DNA of 64,000 bases, from the NCBI GenBank assembly GCA_002300355.1, contig NSGV01000001.1:5456001-5520000 (forward strand), in the 5' to 3' direction. Shown piece after piece: positions 25,080 through 33,919 of the stretch. The stretch comes from Streptomyces sp. TLI_235 (GTDB lineage: Bacteria > Actinomycetota > Actinomycetes > Streptomycetales > Streptomycetaceae). A model generated the notes under the pieces. It searched no databases. It was not told the DNA's origin and was given only the letters and a program-made list of their open reading frames with translations. Each line of letters starts with the position of its first letter. Within the stretch, counting starts at the first letter, position 1. The translations under genes and the position numbers were made by a program.

Positions 25080-26308
25080 CAGGCCACCCGGCGGAGCTCG
25101 AACCAGCTGTCCTTCTTGAGGACAGTGCCGGTCGCGTTGCTGGTGTTCTGTGCCCAGTTGAGGACGAAGGTGCCGGCCGCGCCTGCGGTGAGCAGGCCGT
25201 TGAGCACGCACGCCATGATCGTGGTGTTGTTCGTGGTGGCGCCGCCGGGCGCGTAGTTGGTGGTGCTGATGGACTGGACGTCGTAGATGGCCGAGCCGGT
25301 GGTACCGGTCGTGGTGGTGGCTTGGCAGTGGCCGTGCCAGGCGAACGTGGACGATGCGGGTGCGGCCCAGCCGAACTTCAGGTCGGTGTCGTCCCGGGCG
25401 CCGTACATCAGCAGGCCGGCCAGACGGTAGACGCCGCCGGAGACGAGGCCACTGACGGTCAGCTCGGGGTCGGCGGTCGTCGTGGTGGTGCTGGCCCGGG
25501 TGGTGTCGGACGTCTTGCGGGCGAAGAGGATCTGTCCGATACCTCCGACGCTCAGGTTGCCGTCGACGGTCAGGGAGTCCGGGGTGCGTGCCACGTTCGC
25601 GCTGTCGCGGTAGAACTCGACGTCCGAGCCGATCACCACCCGGCCCGACGTGCCGAGGTATACCCTCGACTCCCAGGACGAGCCGTTGTACCGCTCGATG
25701 CCGGTGGTGGTGCCGCCGTCCCGGTACTGGCCGGAGTACCAACCGGCCGTCGAACCGTCGGGGTTGATCCCGCCGACCGCCGAGGTGTACGGCCTGCGGT
25801 CTGTCAGCGCGGTGGCCCAGTTGATCGGGGACCCTGCGCTCGCACCGGCCGGGACGAGGATGTCCCACAGTCTCAGCGCGCTGTTCGTGGTGGCCGGGGC
25901 GGACGGCGCGGTCGGCGAACCGGCCGGAGTACCCGTCACGTACTGGACCTGGGCGAGGGTGTTGCCCGAGGTGTCGAACAGCTTGTCGTAGACGATCAGG
26001 AACACCGAGTCGATGCGCGGGTTCGAGGCGTCGCCGTTCGGCACCGTGATGGCCTCGGCGACGGTCACCGCGACCGGGTACGCGCCCTGCGACGAGGTAC
26101 CCGCGACGATCGCGCGGCCCACGCTGAGCGTGCCGGACATGACGCTGCCGGTGAGGTTGCACGGGTTGTTGCCCGGGATCAGGCCCGGCCGGGTCGACAG
26201 CGCACCCGCCGGGACCATGGTGCCGGTCGGGACGAGCCTGGTGTCGTTGCGGCTCTGTCCGGGGGTTGCTTCGGAGGCGTTGAGGAGCCAGCCGGATCGA
26301 ACGGTCAT
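25079..26308 (-). CDS. Tail fibre-like structural protein
   Basis: A 409-residue protein rich in Ser, Thr, Gly and Ala. The N-terminal part (SGWLLNASEATPGQSRNDTR, later GRAIVAGTSSQGAYPVAVT) is typical of actinophage tail-tip proteins. The C-terminal half has beta repeats (SDTTRASTTTTTADPELTVS) suited to a fibre or host-contact domain. ATG follows AGGAGG. Confidence 0.75.
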   Translation of the reverse strand: MTVRSGWLLNASEATPGQSRNDTRLVPTGTMVPAGALSTRPGLIPGNNPCNLTGSVMSGTLSVGRAIVAGTSSQGAYPVAVTVAEAITVPNGDASNPRIDSVFLIVYDKLFDTSGNTLAQVQYVTGTPAGSPTAPSAPATTNSALRLWDILVPAGASAGSPINWATALTDRRPYTSAVGGINPDGSTAGWYSGQYRDGGTTTGIERYNGSSWESRVYLGTSGRVVIGSDVEFYRDSANVARTPDSLTVDGNLSVGGIGQILFARKTSDTTRASTTTTTADPELTVSGLVSGGVYRLAGLLMYGARDDTDLKFGWAAPASSTFAWHGHCQATTTTGTTGSAIYDVQSISTTNYAPGGATTNNTTIMACVLNGLLTAGAAGTFVLNWAQNTSNATGTVLKKDSWFELRRVA

Positions 26309-26321
26309 GAGGTCTGGCCTC

Positions 26322-27260
26322 CTACCAGTAGGCGTTGCGCCAGCGCACCGTCATCAGCGCGGCGGGATCGGGGACGGGGTCGCTACTGCGGAAGCTCACG
26401 ACCGAGGTGGTGCCAGCCGGGAGGACGAACGCCCCCTCGGGCTGGGAGCGAAGAGTCGCGGAGCCGATCCGGGACTGCCCGCCGAGGAGCACCGTCCCGG
26501 CCCATGCGTCGATCGTGAGCGTGTCCGTCGCGGTCAAGGTCAGGTCGTACTCGAGGAGCACGCCGGTGCCCTGCAGCGTGATGAGCGGGGTGGTCGCCGG
26601 GCCTCGGATCTCGATGAGCGGATGCGCGTCCGCGTCGCCGGAGTTGGTGGCGATGACGTCACCGGTGCTGCCCGGGGTACCCCACGCGAGGCCGACGGCA
26701 GACTCGGGGTTGCCCCAGGCCAGGCCAGCGCCTGATTCGGGGTTGCCCCAGGCGAGGCCGACCTCGGCCTGCGGCAGGGCGGCCGAACCGGCCTGCTGGG
26801 TGAGGTCGTACCGGCGCGGGTCGCTGGCCTGCCACTGCAGCGCGCCGCCCGCGCTGTAGCCGAGCTGCCAGGCAGGATCGACCGGCAGGTGCCGGCGCAT
26901 CAGGCGGGCGTTCACCAGCAGCGGACCGCGGTCGTCGATCTGGATGACGAGCGGCTGCTCGTCCTGGCCGATCGGCATCGCGGCGTTGAGGGCGCGCACC
27001 GCGGCACCGATCGCCCCGGCCGGGGCCCGCACCATCACGCCCTCGACGGTGACGGTGCGGGGCTGGGCCAGCAGCCGGCCGGGGTAGCCGCCGTGCTGCT
27101 GGGCCCTGTTGACGGTGCCGGAGTCCAGCCCGGGAGTCTCCTCCCACCCGGTGACCGTCCGCCAACGGTACGGGGTAGCAACCCCGGCGGCCTGTCGGCG
27201 GCCGAGGAGCAGGCTGCCCCACTGGATCAGGCCCGGCCCGGTGACGAGCTCACCAGCCAC
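26322..27260 (-). CDS. Distal tail (Dit-like) protein
   Basis: A 312-residue protein placed directly after the tape measure gene, as Dit usually is. It contains the insertion-like segment of three 11-residue repeats GLAWGNPESGA, GLAWGNPESAV and GLAWGTPGS in the middle, followed by a beta-rich C-terminus with an ALMTVRWRNAYW end. It should cap the tail tube and link it to the baseplate. Start is GTG-like behind GGGGGTGA. Confidence 0.75.
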   Translation of the reverse strand: MAGELVTGPGLIQWGSLLLGRRQAAGVATPYRWRTVTGWEETPGLDSGTVNRAQQHGGYPGRLLAQPRTVTVEGVMVRAPAGAIGAAVRALNAAMPIGQDEQPLVIQIDDRGPLLVNARLMRRHLPVDPAWQLGYSAGGALQWQASDPRRYDLTQQAGSAALPQAEVGLAWGNPESGAGLAWGNPESAVGLAWGTPGSTGDVIATNSGDADAHPLIEIRGPATTPLITLQGTGVLLEYDLTLTATDTLTIDAWAGTVLLGGQSRIGSATLRSQPEGAFVLPAGTTSVVSFRSSDPVPDPAALMTVRWRNAYW

Positions 27261-27263
27261 GGC

Positions 27264-30200
27264 TCACCCCCGACCCTTGGACAGCCAGGACAGCTCCTCG
27301 GCGGTCGCCCGCGCCGAGCCGCCCTCGGCCTCGTGGTAGTGCTCGATGTGGAAGCCGTCCGCGCCTCGGCCGCCGGCCATGGCCAGCCCGGTGCCGCCGA
27401 ACGCGCCCCCGAAACGGAGGCCGCTGATCTCCCCGGTGATGCCGGCGAGTTGTCCGCGGAGGGCGGGCAGACGGCCGGCGATGCCCCGCATGAGGCCGTC
27501 CATGATGGACTGGCCGGCGGGGGTGAGCATGATGGCGTCGTAGGCGGGCGGGCCCTTGTGCTCCTTGATGTAGTCGCCGATGCCTCCGAGGACGTCACCG
27601 AGGTGGCTCAGCTTCGACTTGATGCCGTCGATCAGGCCGTCGATGAGCTTGGTGCCCGCGTTCCACAGGGTGCGGCCGAGGTCGCCGACGGCCTTGAGGA
27701 TCTCGTACGGCAGGTTGATCATCAGTCGGACGACCGTGCCGAGCGCGCCCTTGACGACGTCGCCCAGGCTGTCGAAGGCGCCGTGCAGGTCGCCCTTCAG
27801 CAGCTGCGACACCATCCGCAGCGCGGGCACGACGACCGTCTGCACCTGCCGCGCGAGCTCGCCAGCGAAGATCCCAGCCAGCTTGCCGACGGTCGAGATG
27901 ACGGGCCCCAGCGCGTCTACCAGCTTCGGCAGGGACTGGGCCAGCAGCTCGCCGAACTGCTTCAGGACCGGCTCCAGGGCGCGCATGATGTCGACGAACG
28001 CGTCGCCCAGCTTCTTGAGCGAGGGCTGCAGCTCTGTCAGCAGCCGGCTGAACACCGGCAGCAGAGCGGTGTTGAGCCGCAGCCAGATGTCCATCAGCGG
28101 GGTGATCAGCGACGGCAGTTCCGCGAGGATCGGCTTCAGCAGGCTGGAGATCACGTCCGCGACCTGCTTGACGACCGGGGCGCTCTCCCGGAACTTTTCC
28201 GCGAACGCCTTGAAGATCGGGACGATGGCCGGCCCGAGCATCGCGATCAGGTCGCCGATGACGGGCAGCAGCGGCGACACGGCGGACGCAAGTTCGCTCA
28301 CCGCCTGGGCCGCGGACTGCAGCACCGGGCCGAGCGCCTTGATGATGGGCCCCAGCGCATCCCCGAGCGCCTTGACCAGGTCATTCGCCCCGGGCGCCAG
28401 CGCGGACAGGACGGGGCCAACCGCCATGAGGGCCTGCGTCAGCAGCGGCGCCGCGGTGCTGGCCAGCGTCGACATGACACCGAACAGGGCCTGCAGCCCG
28501 CCTTGTACGGCAGGGCTGGCGAACGCGGTCTTCGCCGCGTCGCTGATCTTGACCAGCGTCGCCACGTACGACCCGCCGGTCTGCTGGGCCGCGCCCATGA
28601 CCGAGCCGATGATCGAACCGACGTTACCGACGACCGTGGCGAGCTGGCCGATCAGATCGATCGCCGTGTCGATCGCCTTCGTCATCCCGCCGGAGGCGAA
28701 CGCCTTCGACATCGCCCCGGCGAGCTTGTCGAACACGCCGCCGGCCCCGGCGGTGAGCCGCTCGAACGCCGGGCCGGCCGCGGCGCCGATCTGCCCGAGG
28801 CCGGTGACGAGCTGGCCCGGCACCCGGGAGAGGTTCCCGAGGCCGCGGTTCGCCGAGTCGAGTGCCTGGCCGAGGATCCCGGACGATCCGAGGTTCGCCG
28901 CGGCGTCGAACGCGCCCTTCGCCATCGTGTTCAGCACGCCCGCCGTGTCGACGAGCCGGGAGTGGAGCGTCGGCAGGAGCGCGCCCGCCGCGGTGCGAAG
29001 CGACCCCGCGAGGCCGTCGAACAGCCGCTGCTGCACATCGAACTTGAGATCGGCCAGGGCGGGCTTGAGGCGGATGATCTCCTCGACGAACGCCCGCGCG
29101 TTCGGCGTCAGCTTCGCCAGCGCGGCCGCGAGCGGATCCACACCGCCACCGGCCGCACCGGCGCCCGCCTGCTGCATTGCCTCCATCGCGCGCTGGATCT
29201 GCTCCGCGCCCTGCTGGGCGGTGCGGGCCTGCTGCTTCTGCGCGTCGGCGACCGCGCGGGTCTGGTCGCCGACGTTGCGCTGCGCGAGGGCGAGCTTGTC
29301 CTGCGCGTCGATGACCTTCTTGGAGCCGTCGACGCCGGCGGCGTTCGCCTGCGCGGCCTGGTCCTGGAGCCGCTTGTACCCCAGGCCCTGCTCCTTGAGG
29401 TGCTGGACCGCCAGGTCGTAGGCGAGCTGGGCCTCCTCGCGCTGCTGCTGCGACGCGCTCTTGTCGGCCAGGACCTTGTTGAGGTTCTGCTGGGCGTCCT
29501 GCACGCGCAGGACGGCCTCGCGCTGGCCGAGCGCGGAGTCCGCGAGCCGGTTGTTCAGGTCCTCGAGGTCCATCGCGGCCTGCCTGCGGGCATCCGTGAG
29601 GGCGTTCTGCGCGGACAGTGCGGACTTCTGGGCGTCCGTCAGGTTCCGCTCGGCGCTGGCGACCTGCTGTGCGGCCCGCTCGTTGGCGTCGGCGGCCTGC
29701 CGGACCGCGTCCTTGACGGCCCGCTGGGCGTTGGCGAAGCCGTTCGCCGCCTTCGCGGCGCCGCCGGCCGCTGCCGGGGCGTCGGCGAACGCAGCCTTGA
29801 TCGCGGAGCCGATCCCGCTGGTGCCGATCTTGATGGCGGCGGCAGCCGACGCCACCGCCAACAACCCGGACACCGCCACCCCGGCGGCCGGGGCGATGCT
29901 GACCAGCGTCGCGACGACACCCGCCAGGACCGGCACCGCGGCACCGATCTGGCCGGCCGTCATCGCGGCCTGACCTGCGACGCCGCCGAGCGACCCGGCG
30001 ACCGAACCGAGCATCGACGACAGCCGGGAGAAATCCCTCTCCGCGCGGTCGACCTCCCGGTCCTCGTCAACCCGGACGTTGATCTCCGGGTCGACCCGGC
30101 CCAGTGCCTCGGCCTCCGCCGCCACCCGGGCGAGCTCGGCCTGAGCCCGCTGCGCGTTGGTGTGGACCTCGACCGCGACGTCCTCGCGGGCCATCTCATC

Positions 30201-30602
30201 CAGGCGGCCCTGCAAGGTCTCCAGGACCGTGAACGCCTGCCGGGTGCCGAGGTTGACCTGCGGCGAGATGTCCTGCCGGGCGAGCGCGAGGAGCCGGTCC
30301 TGCAGCGCGTCGAGGCGGGTGCCGGCCTCCTCCGCGGAGATCGTGACGCCGACCCTCTCCGCGGCGAGGTCCCGCATTGCGTGCCGGACCTCGTTGAACT
30401 CCCGTTCCGCGTCGCTCGAGTCGGCGGTGATCCGCATCGTCGGCAGGCGCCGCAGCGCGGCGTCCATGTCCCGGCGGATGCTCGTCGCGGTCTGGTTGGC
30501 GTCGCGCTCCAGGCCGCGCATCAGGACCTCGGACCGGGCGATGCCGGCCTCGGCTCCGGCCGGGTCGACGTCGAACGTTGCGGTCAGCTCGCCAACGTTC
30601 AC
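27264..30602 (-). CDS. Tape measure protein
   Basis: A 1112-residue protein, the longest in the prophage. It starts at GTG behind AAGGGGG. It is mostly helical: N-terminal VGELTATFDVDPAGAEAGI, a hydrophobic patch near 180-220 (AAVPVLAGVVATLVSIAPAA), a long coiled coil (ERNLTDAQKSALSAQNALTD), then many repeats of the kind ALGPVLQSAAQAVSELASAV. It sets tail length, which at this size suggests a tail of roughly 160 nm, and lies directly after the chaperone frames. Confidence 0.92.
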   Translation of the reverse strand: MNVGELTATFDVDPAGAEAGIARSEVLMRGLERDANQTATSIRRDMDAALRRLPTMRITADSSDAEREFNEVRHAMRDLAAERVGVTISAEEAGTRLDALQDRLLALARQDISPQVNLGTRQAFTVLETLQGRLDEMAREDVAVEVHTNAQRAQAELARVAAEAEALGRVDPEINVRVDEDREVDRAERDFSRLSSMLGSVAGSLGGVAGQAAMTAGQIGAAVPVLAGVVATLVSIAPAAGVAVSGLLAVASAAAAIKIGTSGIGSAIKAAFADAPAAAGGAAKAANGFANAQRAVKDAVRQAADANERAAQQVASAERNLTDAQKSALSAQNALTDARRQAAMDLEDLNNRLADSALGQREAVLRVQDAQQNLNKVLADKSASQQQREEAQLAYDLAVQHLKEQGLGYKRLQDQAAQANAAGVDGSKKVIDAQDKLALAQRNVGDQTRAVADAQKQQARTAQQGAEQIQRAMEAMQQAGAGAAGGGVDPLAAALAKLTPNARAFVEEIIRLKPALADLKFDVQQRLFDGLAGSLRTAAGALLPTLHSRLVDTAGVLNTMAKGAFDAAANLGSSGILGQALDSANRGLGNLSRVPGQLVTGLGQIGAAAGPAFERLTAGAGGVFDKLAGAMSKAFASGGMTKAIDTAIDLIGQLATVVGNVGSIIGSVMGAAQQTGGSYVATLVKISDAAKTAFASPAVQGGLQALFGVMSTLASTAAPLLTQALMAVGPVLSALAPGANDLVKALGDALGPIIKALGPVLQSAAQAVSELASAVSPLLPVIGDLIAMLGPAIVPIFKAFAEKFRESAPVVKQVADVISSLLKPILAELPSLITPLMDIWLRLNTALLPVFSRLLTELQPSLKKLGDAFVDIMRALEPVLKQFGELLAQSLPKLVDALGPVISTVGKLAGIFAGELARQVQTVVVPALRMVSQLLKGDLHGAFDSLGDVVKGALGTVVRLMINLPYEILKAVGDLGRTLWNAGTKLIDGLIDGIKSKLSHLGDVLGGIGDYIKEHKGPPAYDAIMLTPAGQSIMDGLMRGIAGRLPALRGQLAGITGEISGLRFGGAFGGTGLAMAGGRGADGFHIEHYHEAEGGSARATAEELSWLSKGRG

Positions 30603-30615
30603 CGGGCGCCCCCTT

Positions 30616-30894
30616 CTATTCGGTTGTTGCGGGACCGCCCAGGTAGGAGCCGAGCGCGCCGGCGATCTCCTCGGGGCTGCTGACCGGCTTCGGGTCGGCG
30701 GCCGCGGCCTTCAGGAACAGCGAGGCGTCGCTCAGGCCGCGGAGCAGGACTCCGAACTCCCGCAGCGTCAGGCTGGCGATGTCGGCCGGGCGGAGCCCGT
30801 ACTCGCGCCGGAGGTCCGCCTCTAGACGCGCCCAGTGCGTGAGGACCTGCCGCCAGAAGCGGCGCGCCTCTGGGCGCGGTTCAGCGCTTTTCCC
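30616..30894 (-). CDS. Tail assembly chaperone, -1 frame (gpT-like) extension
   Basis: No start codon opens this frame. It is reached from the upstream chaperone gene by a -1 shift at GGGAAAA, after which it reads KSAEPRPEARRFWRQVLTHW and ends GALGSYLGGPATTE. The fusion corresponds to gpGT of lambda, which helps tail proteins assemble around the tape measure. The frame is conserved in character (LRREYGLRPADIASL) and ends 14 bases before the tape measure start. Confidence 0.8.
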   Translation of the reverse strand, partial: GKSAEPRPEARRFWRQVLTHWARLEADLRREYGLRPADIASLTLREFGVLLRGLSDASLFLKAAAADPKPVSSPEEIAGALGSYLGGPATTE

Positions 30895-31379
30895 CGGTCA
30901 TCGTGCTCCGCGACGTACCGCGCGCAGTCGGCCAGCGTGGCGCTGCCGGGCTTGTCCATGTTCCGGGCGGCGTACGCGAGGACGATGGACAGCTGCCGCT
31001 GCGTGATGCCGTTGGCGATCCACTCGTCGAGGACGCCGTCGCCGAACACGGTGGCGAGCACGGTGCGGAACGTCTCAAGGCTCTCCTCGCCTGCGTGCCG
31101 TTCGGCGAGGAGCGCGAACCCGAGCGGGGTGTCGGTCGGGAGCTCGTAGTCCTGCTCGTACAGGTGGAGAACGGCGGGCCGGACCTTGGACACCTCGGCG
31201 GCGAAAAACGCGTCGGCGTCGTCGGCGTCGAGCGGCTCAGGCCCGCGGTCGTCCCCGTCCTCGTCGTCGTCATACAGGTCGGCGTCGGCCCCGTCCTCGA
31301 CGTCGTCGGGCTCGTAGTCGTCGACAGGGGCGGGGGCGGCCGGGGCCGGGCGGCGCGGGCGGTTGGGCCGGCGGCTCAC
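30822..31379 (-). CDS. Tail assembly chaperone (gpG-like)
   Basis: A 185-residue acidic protein: Pro/Arg-rich N-terminus, an Asp/Glu block (DDDEDGDDRGPEPLDADD), then a helical domain (TPLGFALLAERHAG, NGITQRQLSIVLAYAARNMD). The GTG start overlaps the tail tube stop as GTGA. Without frameshifting it ends LNRAQRRAASGGRSSRTGRV. With the -1 shift near codon 164 it becomes the longer gpGT-like product. Confidence 0.82.
   Translation of the reverse strand: MSRRPNRPRRPAPAAPAPVDDYEPDDVEDGADADLYDDDEDGDDRGPEPLDADDADAFFAAEVSKVRPAVLHLYEQDYELPTDTPLGFALLAERHAGEESLETFRTVLATVFGDGVLDEWIANGITQRQLSIVLAYAARNMDKPGSATLADCARYVAEHDDRGKALNRAQRRAASGGRSSRTGRV
30888..30894 (-). promoter_or_regulatory. Programmed -1 ribosomal frameshift site
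   Basis: The message reads CGG GGA AAA GCG, so the heptamer G GGA AAA sits exactly as X XXY YYZ in the chaperone frame. A -1 slip gives GGG AAA and enters the overlapping frame, which is open to just before the tape measure gene. The context is the standard place for such a site in long-tailed phages. Confidence 0.85.
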
Positions 31380-31828
31380 GGCGCCGCCACGAGGGTCTCG
31401 GCACCGGTGCGGGTGATCTCCATACCCCACTTGGACATCGCGTTGGTGTCGCCACCCTGCTCGGCGGCCTTCGCGGTGACGGACCACACCCGCCACTGCA
31501 CCTCGGTGGTGTGCCGGAACCGGATCTGTCCCACCGAGTTGTCGGCGAGGCCCTGGGCGAGGGCGTCGAGGTACCCCTGCCCCGGGTCGGCGAGACCCGT
31601 CGCCTTGTCGATGCGGCGCAGGCCCTCCAGCTTGATGGAGCCGCCGCGCTGCATGACGACCTGCTCGAACTGGCCGGCGGAGTCGAAGTCTGTGGTCTCG
31701 GTTTCCTGGACCTTGTCGCCAAAGTTTGGCGAGAAGGAGCTGAGCCCCTTCACTGCGGTCCAGGTCGGGCCGGATCCGATCGGGACCTGGAAGATCCAGT
31801 CACGGGCGGCGATCTTGCTCGTGGCCAT
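31376..31828 (-). CDS. Major tail (tube) protein
   Basis: A 150-residue protein starting MATSKIAARDWIFQVPIG behind GGAGGTGG. VKGLSSFSPNFGDKVQETET and DNSVGQIRFRHTTEVQWRVW match the tail tube pattern of actinophages. It directly precedes the chaperone gene, as expected. It should polymerize around the tape measure. Confidence 0.87.
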   Translation of the reverse strand: MATSKIAARDWIFQVPIGSGPTWTAVKGLSSFSPNFGDKVQETETTDFDSAGQFEQVVMQRGGSIKLEGLRRIDKATGLADPGQGYLDALAQGLADNSVGQIRFRHTTEVQWRVWSVTAKAAEQGGDTNAMSKWGMEITRTGAETLVAAP

Positions 31829-31840
31829 CGGGCCACCTCC

Positions 31841-32263
31841 TCAGCTGCGGTGGGTGGTCTCGCTGACCACGTGGAGACGGAAGTTCACGACGTGCTCGGG
31901 CCGGCCGCGCTCGTCCTTGCCGAGCGGGGACGGGGTCTGCTGGGCGGCCGCAAGGACCAGCCACGTGCCGTCGGGCAGCGCGGTGTCGGTCAGCCCCTGC
32001 AGCGCGCTGTAGATGTCCTGGCAGCGGCGGCGGGACGGGCGGGGGTCCTCGGCCGGGCCGCGGGCCCTCACCTGCAGCCCGAGCTCGTCGTCTGCGTTCA
32101 GCGGGTCCGGGAGGCCGAGCGGGTAGGTGGCGATGGCCACGGCCTCGTCCGGCGCCTCGGGCATGGTGTCGACGAACAGGTCACCGACCAGGCCCTCCGG
32201 GTCGAAGACGACGAGGCCGAGGCCGTGCAGGTAGCGGGCGATGCCGTCGAGGAGGTCAGCCAC
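31841..32263 (-). CDS. Tail terminator / minor capsid-type protein
   Basis: A 140-residue protein (MADLLDGIARYLHGLGLVVF) with DELGLQVRARGPAEDPRPSR and a conserved-looking LPDGTWLVLAA. Its place between the HK97 gp10-like protein and the tail tube is that of the tail terminator. GTG start overlapping the previous gene by eight bases. Confidence 0.75.
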   Translation of the reverse strand: MADLLDGIARYLHGLGLVVFDPEGLVGDLFVDTMPEAPDEAVAIATYPLGLPDPLNADDELGLQVRARGPAEDPRPSRRRCQDIYSALQGLTDTALPDGTWLVLAAAQQTPSPLGKDERGRPEHVVNFRLHVVSETTHRS

Positions 32264-32624
32264 GGCCGCCCCGCAGGCCGCCCTCGCGGCGGATCGTCGC
32301 GGCGATGATCGCGAGCATGGCCTCCTTCTCGCGGTTCATCGGCCCCTCGAGGTACTTCGCCTGCCGCCCGGGGGCGTGCTTCCAGGTCAGCTCCTCGTGC
32401 TGCCTGCGCGCGTACGGGGTGTCGAAGACGATCGCGCCCTGCGGTCCGGACGGCGCCATGAGGACGATGCCGGACCGCTCGAGGGTGCCCTCGTCGAGGG
32501 GAACGATCTTCCTGGCCTCGGCGAGGGTGTGCTCGAGGGCGAGCTCCACCCCCTTACGGGCCGCGGCCTTCGACCGGGTGAGCCAGGCCCGGCCCTCCCA
32601 CCGGAACTGCGCGGACTGGGCCAC
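32256..32624 (-). CDS. HK97 gp10-like tail completion protein
   Basis: A 122-residue protein with the gp10-type pattern: ALEHTLAEARKIVPLDEGTL and DTPYARRQHEELTWKH. These proteins complete the head-tail neck. GTG start. Confidence 0.78.
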   Translation of the reverse strand: MAQSAQFRWEGRAWLTRSKAAARKGVELALEHTLAEARKIVPLDEGTLERSGIVLMAPSGPQGAIVFDTPYARRQHEELTWKHAPGRQAKYLEGPMNREKEAMLAIIAATIRREGGLRGGRG

Positions 32625-32636
32625 CGGCGGACCTCC

Positions 32637-32957
32637 CTACGTGAGCTGGATCTCGAGGTGATCCGGGGTGGGCAGGCCGCCGCCGTCGTGCCGCAACGCG
32701 GCAATCACGGTGGTCGTGCGGCCGTCCGGCAGCGTCACCCGGCTGCGAGCCGGGCAGACGGTCGCCAGCGGCGCATATGCGGTGCTCGAGGAGACGACCT
32801 CCTCGCCGCCCGGGGCCCGGACCAGGCGGGTCCGCTCCTCGAGGAAGCACCGCACCCCGGTCACCTCGGGCCCGTACTTCGGGCCGTAGGCCGAGCTGCC
32901 GAGGTACGGCTCGACGGTGATCCGGTGCCGCATCAGCGCGGCCGGGAGGGCGGCCAT
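32637..32957 (-). CDS. Head-tail connector / head closure protein
   Basis: A 106-residue protein (MAALPAALMRHRITVEPYLG; PEVTGVRCFLEERTRLVRAP; PDHLEIQLT). The RHRITVEPY opening and location fit the head-closure or DUF6093-like proteins of Streptomyces phages. ATG overlaps the previous stop. Confidence 0.72.
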   Translation of the reverse strand: MAALPAALMRHRITVEPYLGSSAYGPKYGPEVTGVRCFLEERTRLVRAPGGEEVVSSSTAYAPLATVCPARSRVTLPDGRTTTVIAALRHDGGGLPTPDHLEIQLT

Positions 32958-33376
32958 CAGGTGGCCACCATGCCGAGGACGAACCGGTCCGGTGTCATGT
33001 CCGGGGACTGCAGCGCGTCCCACACGGCGGGGGCGAGCTGCCGGGCCGGGGAGTCGCCGCCGGACACCGAGTCGGCGGAGCGGCTCAGTTGAGCGGAGCC
33101 GATCTTGACGGTGCCCCAGCCGACGGCGGACGAGCCGGTCGAGTCGCCGAGTTCGCCCCACCACTGCACCTGCGCGCAGGTGGCGTCCGCCAGCGCGGCC
33201 AGGACCACGCTGTCGGTCGGCATGCCGGTGACGGTGTCGACCTGGTACCAGCATGCCCGCAGCACCGCGCGGTCGAGCATCTCGGACGCGCGGGTGAGGA
33301 GCCTGCTGGTGTCCGCGTCCGGGGCCTGCCCGGTGTACGCCTGGTACTGCTCGGGGGTGGCGTAGACGCGTGGCAC
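32957..33376 (-). CDS. Head-tail adaptor protein
   Basis: A 139-residue protein beginning VPRVYATPEQYQAYTGQ, a form common for the first connector after the capsid genes. GTG follows GGGAGG. It is expected to bind the portal ring and start the neck. Confidence 0.75.
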   Translation of the reverse strand: MPRVYATPEQYQAYTGQAPDADTSRLLTRASEMLDRAVLRACWYQVDTVTGMPTDSVVLAALADATCAQVQWWGELGDSTGSSAVGWGTVKIGSAQLSRSADSVSGGDSPARQLAPAVWDALQSPDMTPDRFVLGMVAT

Positions 33377-33387
33377 GTCGGCCTCCC

Positions 33388-33906
33388 TTACGCGCTGGAG
33401 CCGATCACGATCACGTCGTACGACACGCTCGTGCCGGCGGCGCCGTTGGTGATCCGCAGGAGGTCCGCGGTGCCGCCGGTGACCGGGTAGGCGGTGGCGT
33501 CCGGGGCGAACAGGGCGAGGAACCCGCCCGGCTTGACCTTGACCTTGTCGGTCGCGGAGCCCGCCCACGAGATGAACCCGTTCGAGGCGGCGCCGCCCAC
33601 GACCACGTCGTTGGTGTTGGCCGCCGCCGCGGCGACGATCAGCCCCTTCACCCGGGCGAGGGTCAGGGTGCTGCCGAGGGCGTCGACCAGGGTGCCGGCG
33701 AGGTCGAGGTCCTCGTTCGCCGACCCCGCCAGGGTGCGGGCCCCGCTCACCCACAGCTTGTCGGCCTGGCCGGAGCCGGTGCCGGAGCCGATGCCGAGCG
33801 ACTGCTGGTAGCTGACCGGCATCTGCGGGGTCTGGCCGCTGAGCGGCTGGGCGCCGGTCAGCAGCGTCGACAGGGACAGCAGGACCTGTGTGTTGATCAG
33901 TGCCAT
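33388..33906 (-). CDS. Head decoration / structural protein (172 aa)
   Basis: The protein (MALINTQVLLSLSTLLTGAQ) is rich in Ala, Gly, Ser and Thr and ends ITNGAAGTSVSYDVIVIG. It has the beta-rich composition of decoration or head-fibre proteins and sits in the head module. No specific family can be confirmed. Confidence 0.68.
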   Translation of the reverse strand: MALINTQVLLSLSTLLTGAQPLSGQTPQMPVSYQQSLGIGSGTGSGQADKLWVSGARTLAGSANEDLDLAGTLVDALGSTLTLARVKGLIVAAAAANTNDVVVGGAASNGFISWAGSATDKVKVKPGGFLALFAPDATAYPVTGGTADLLRITNGAAGTSVSYDVIVIGSSA

Positions 33907-33919
33907 GTCCGACCCCCGC

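Noticed and set aside
26889..30683. Rightward open frame of over 1200 codons opposite the tape measure gene
   Set aside because: The translation is Arg/Gln/Gly-rich without domains, while the leftward frame is a textbook tape measure protein.
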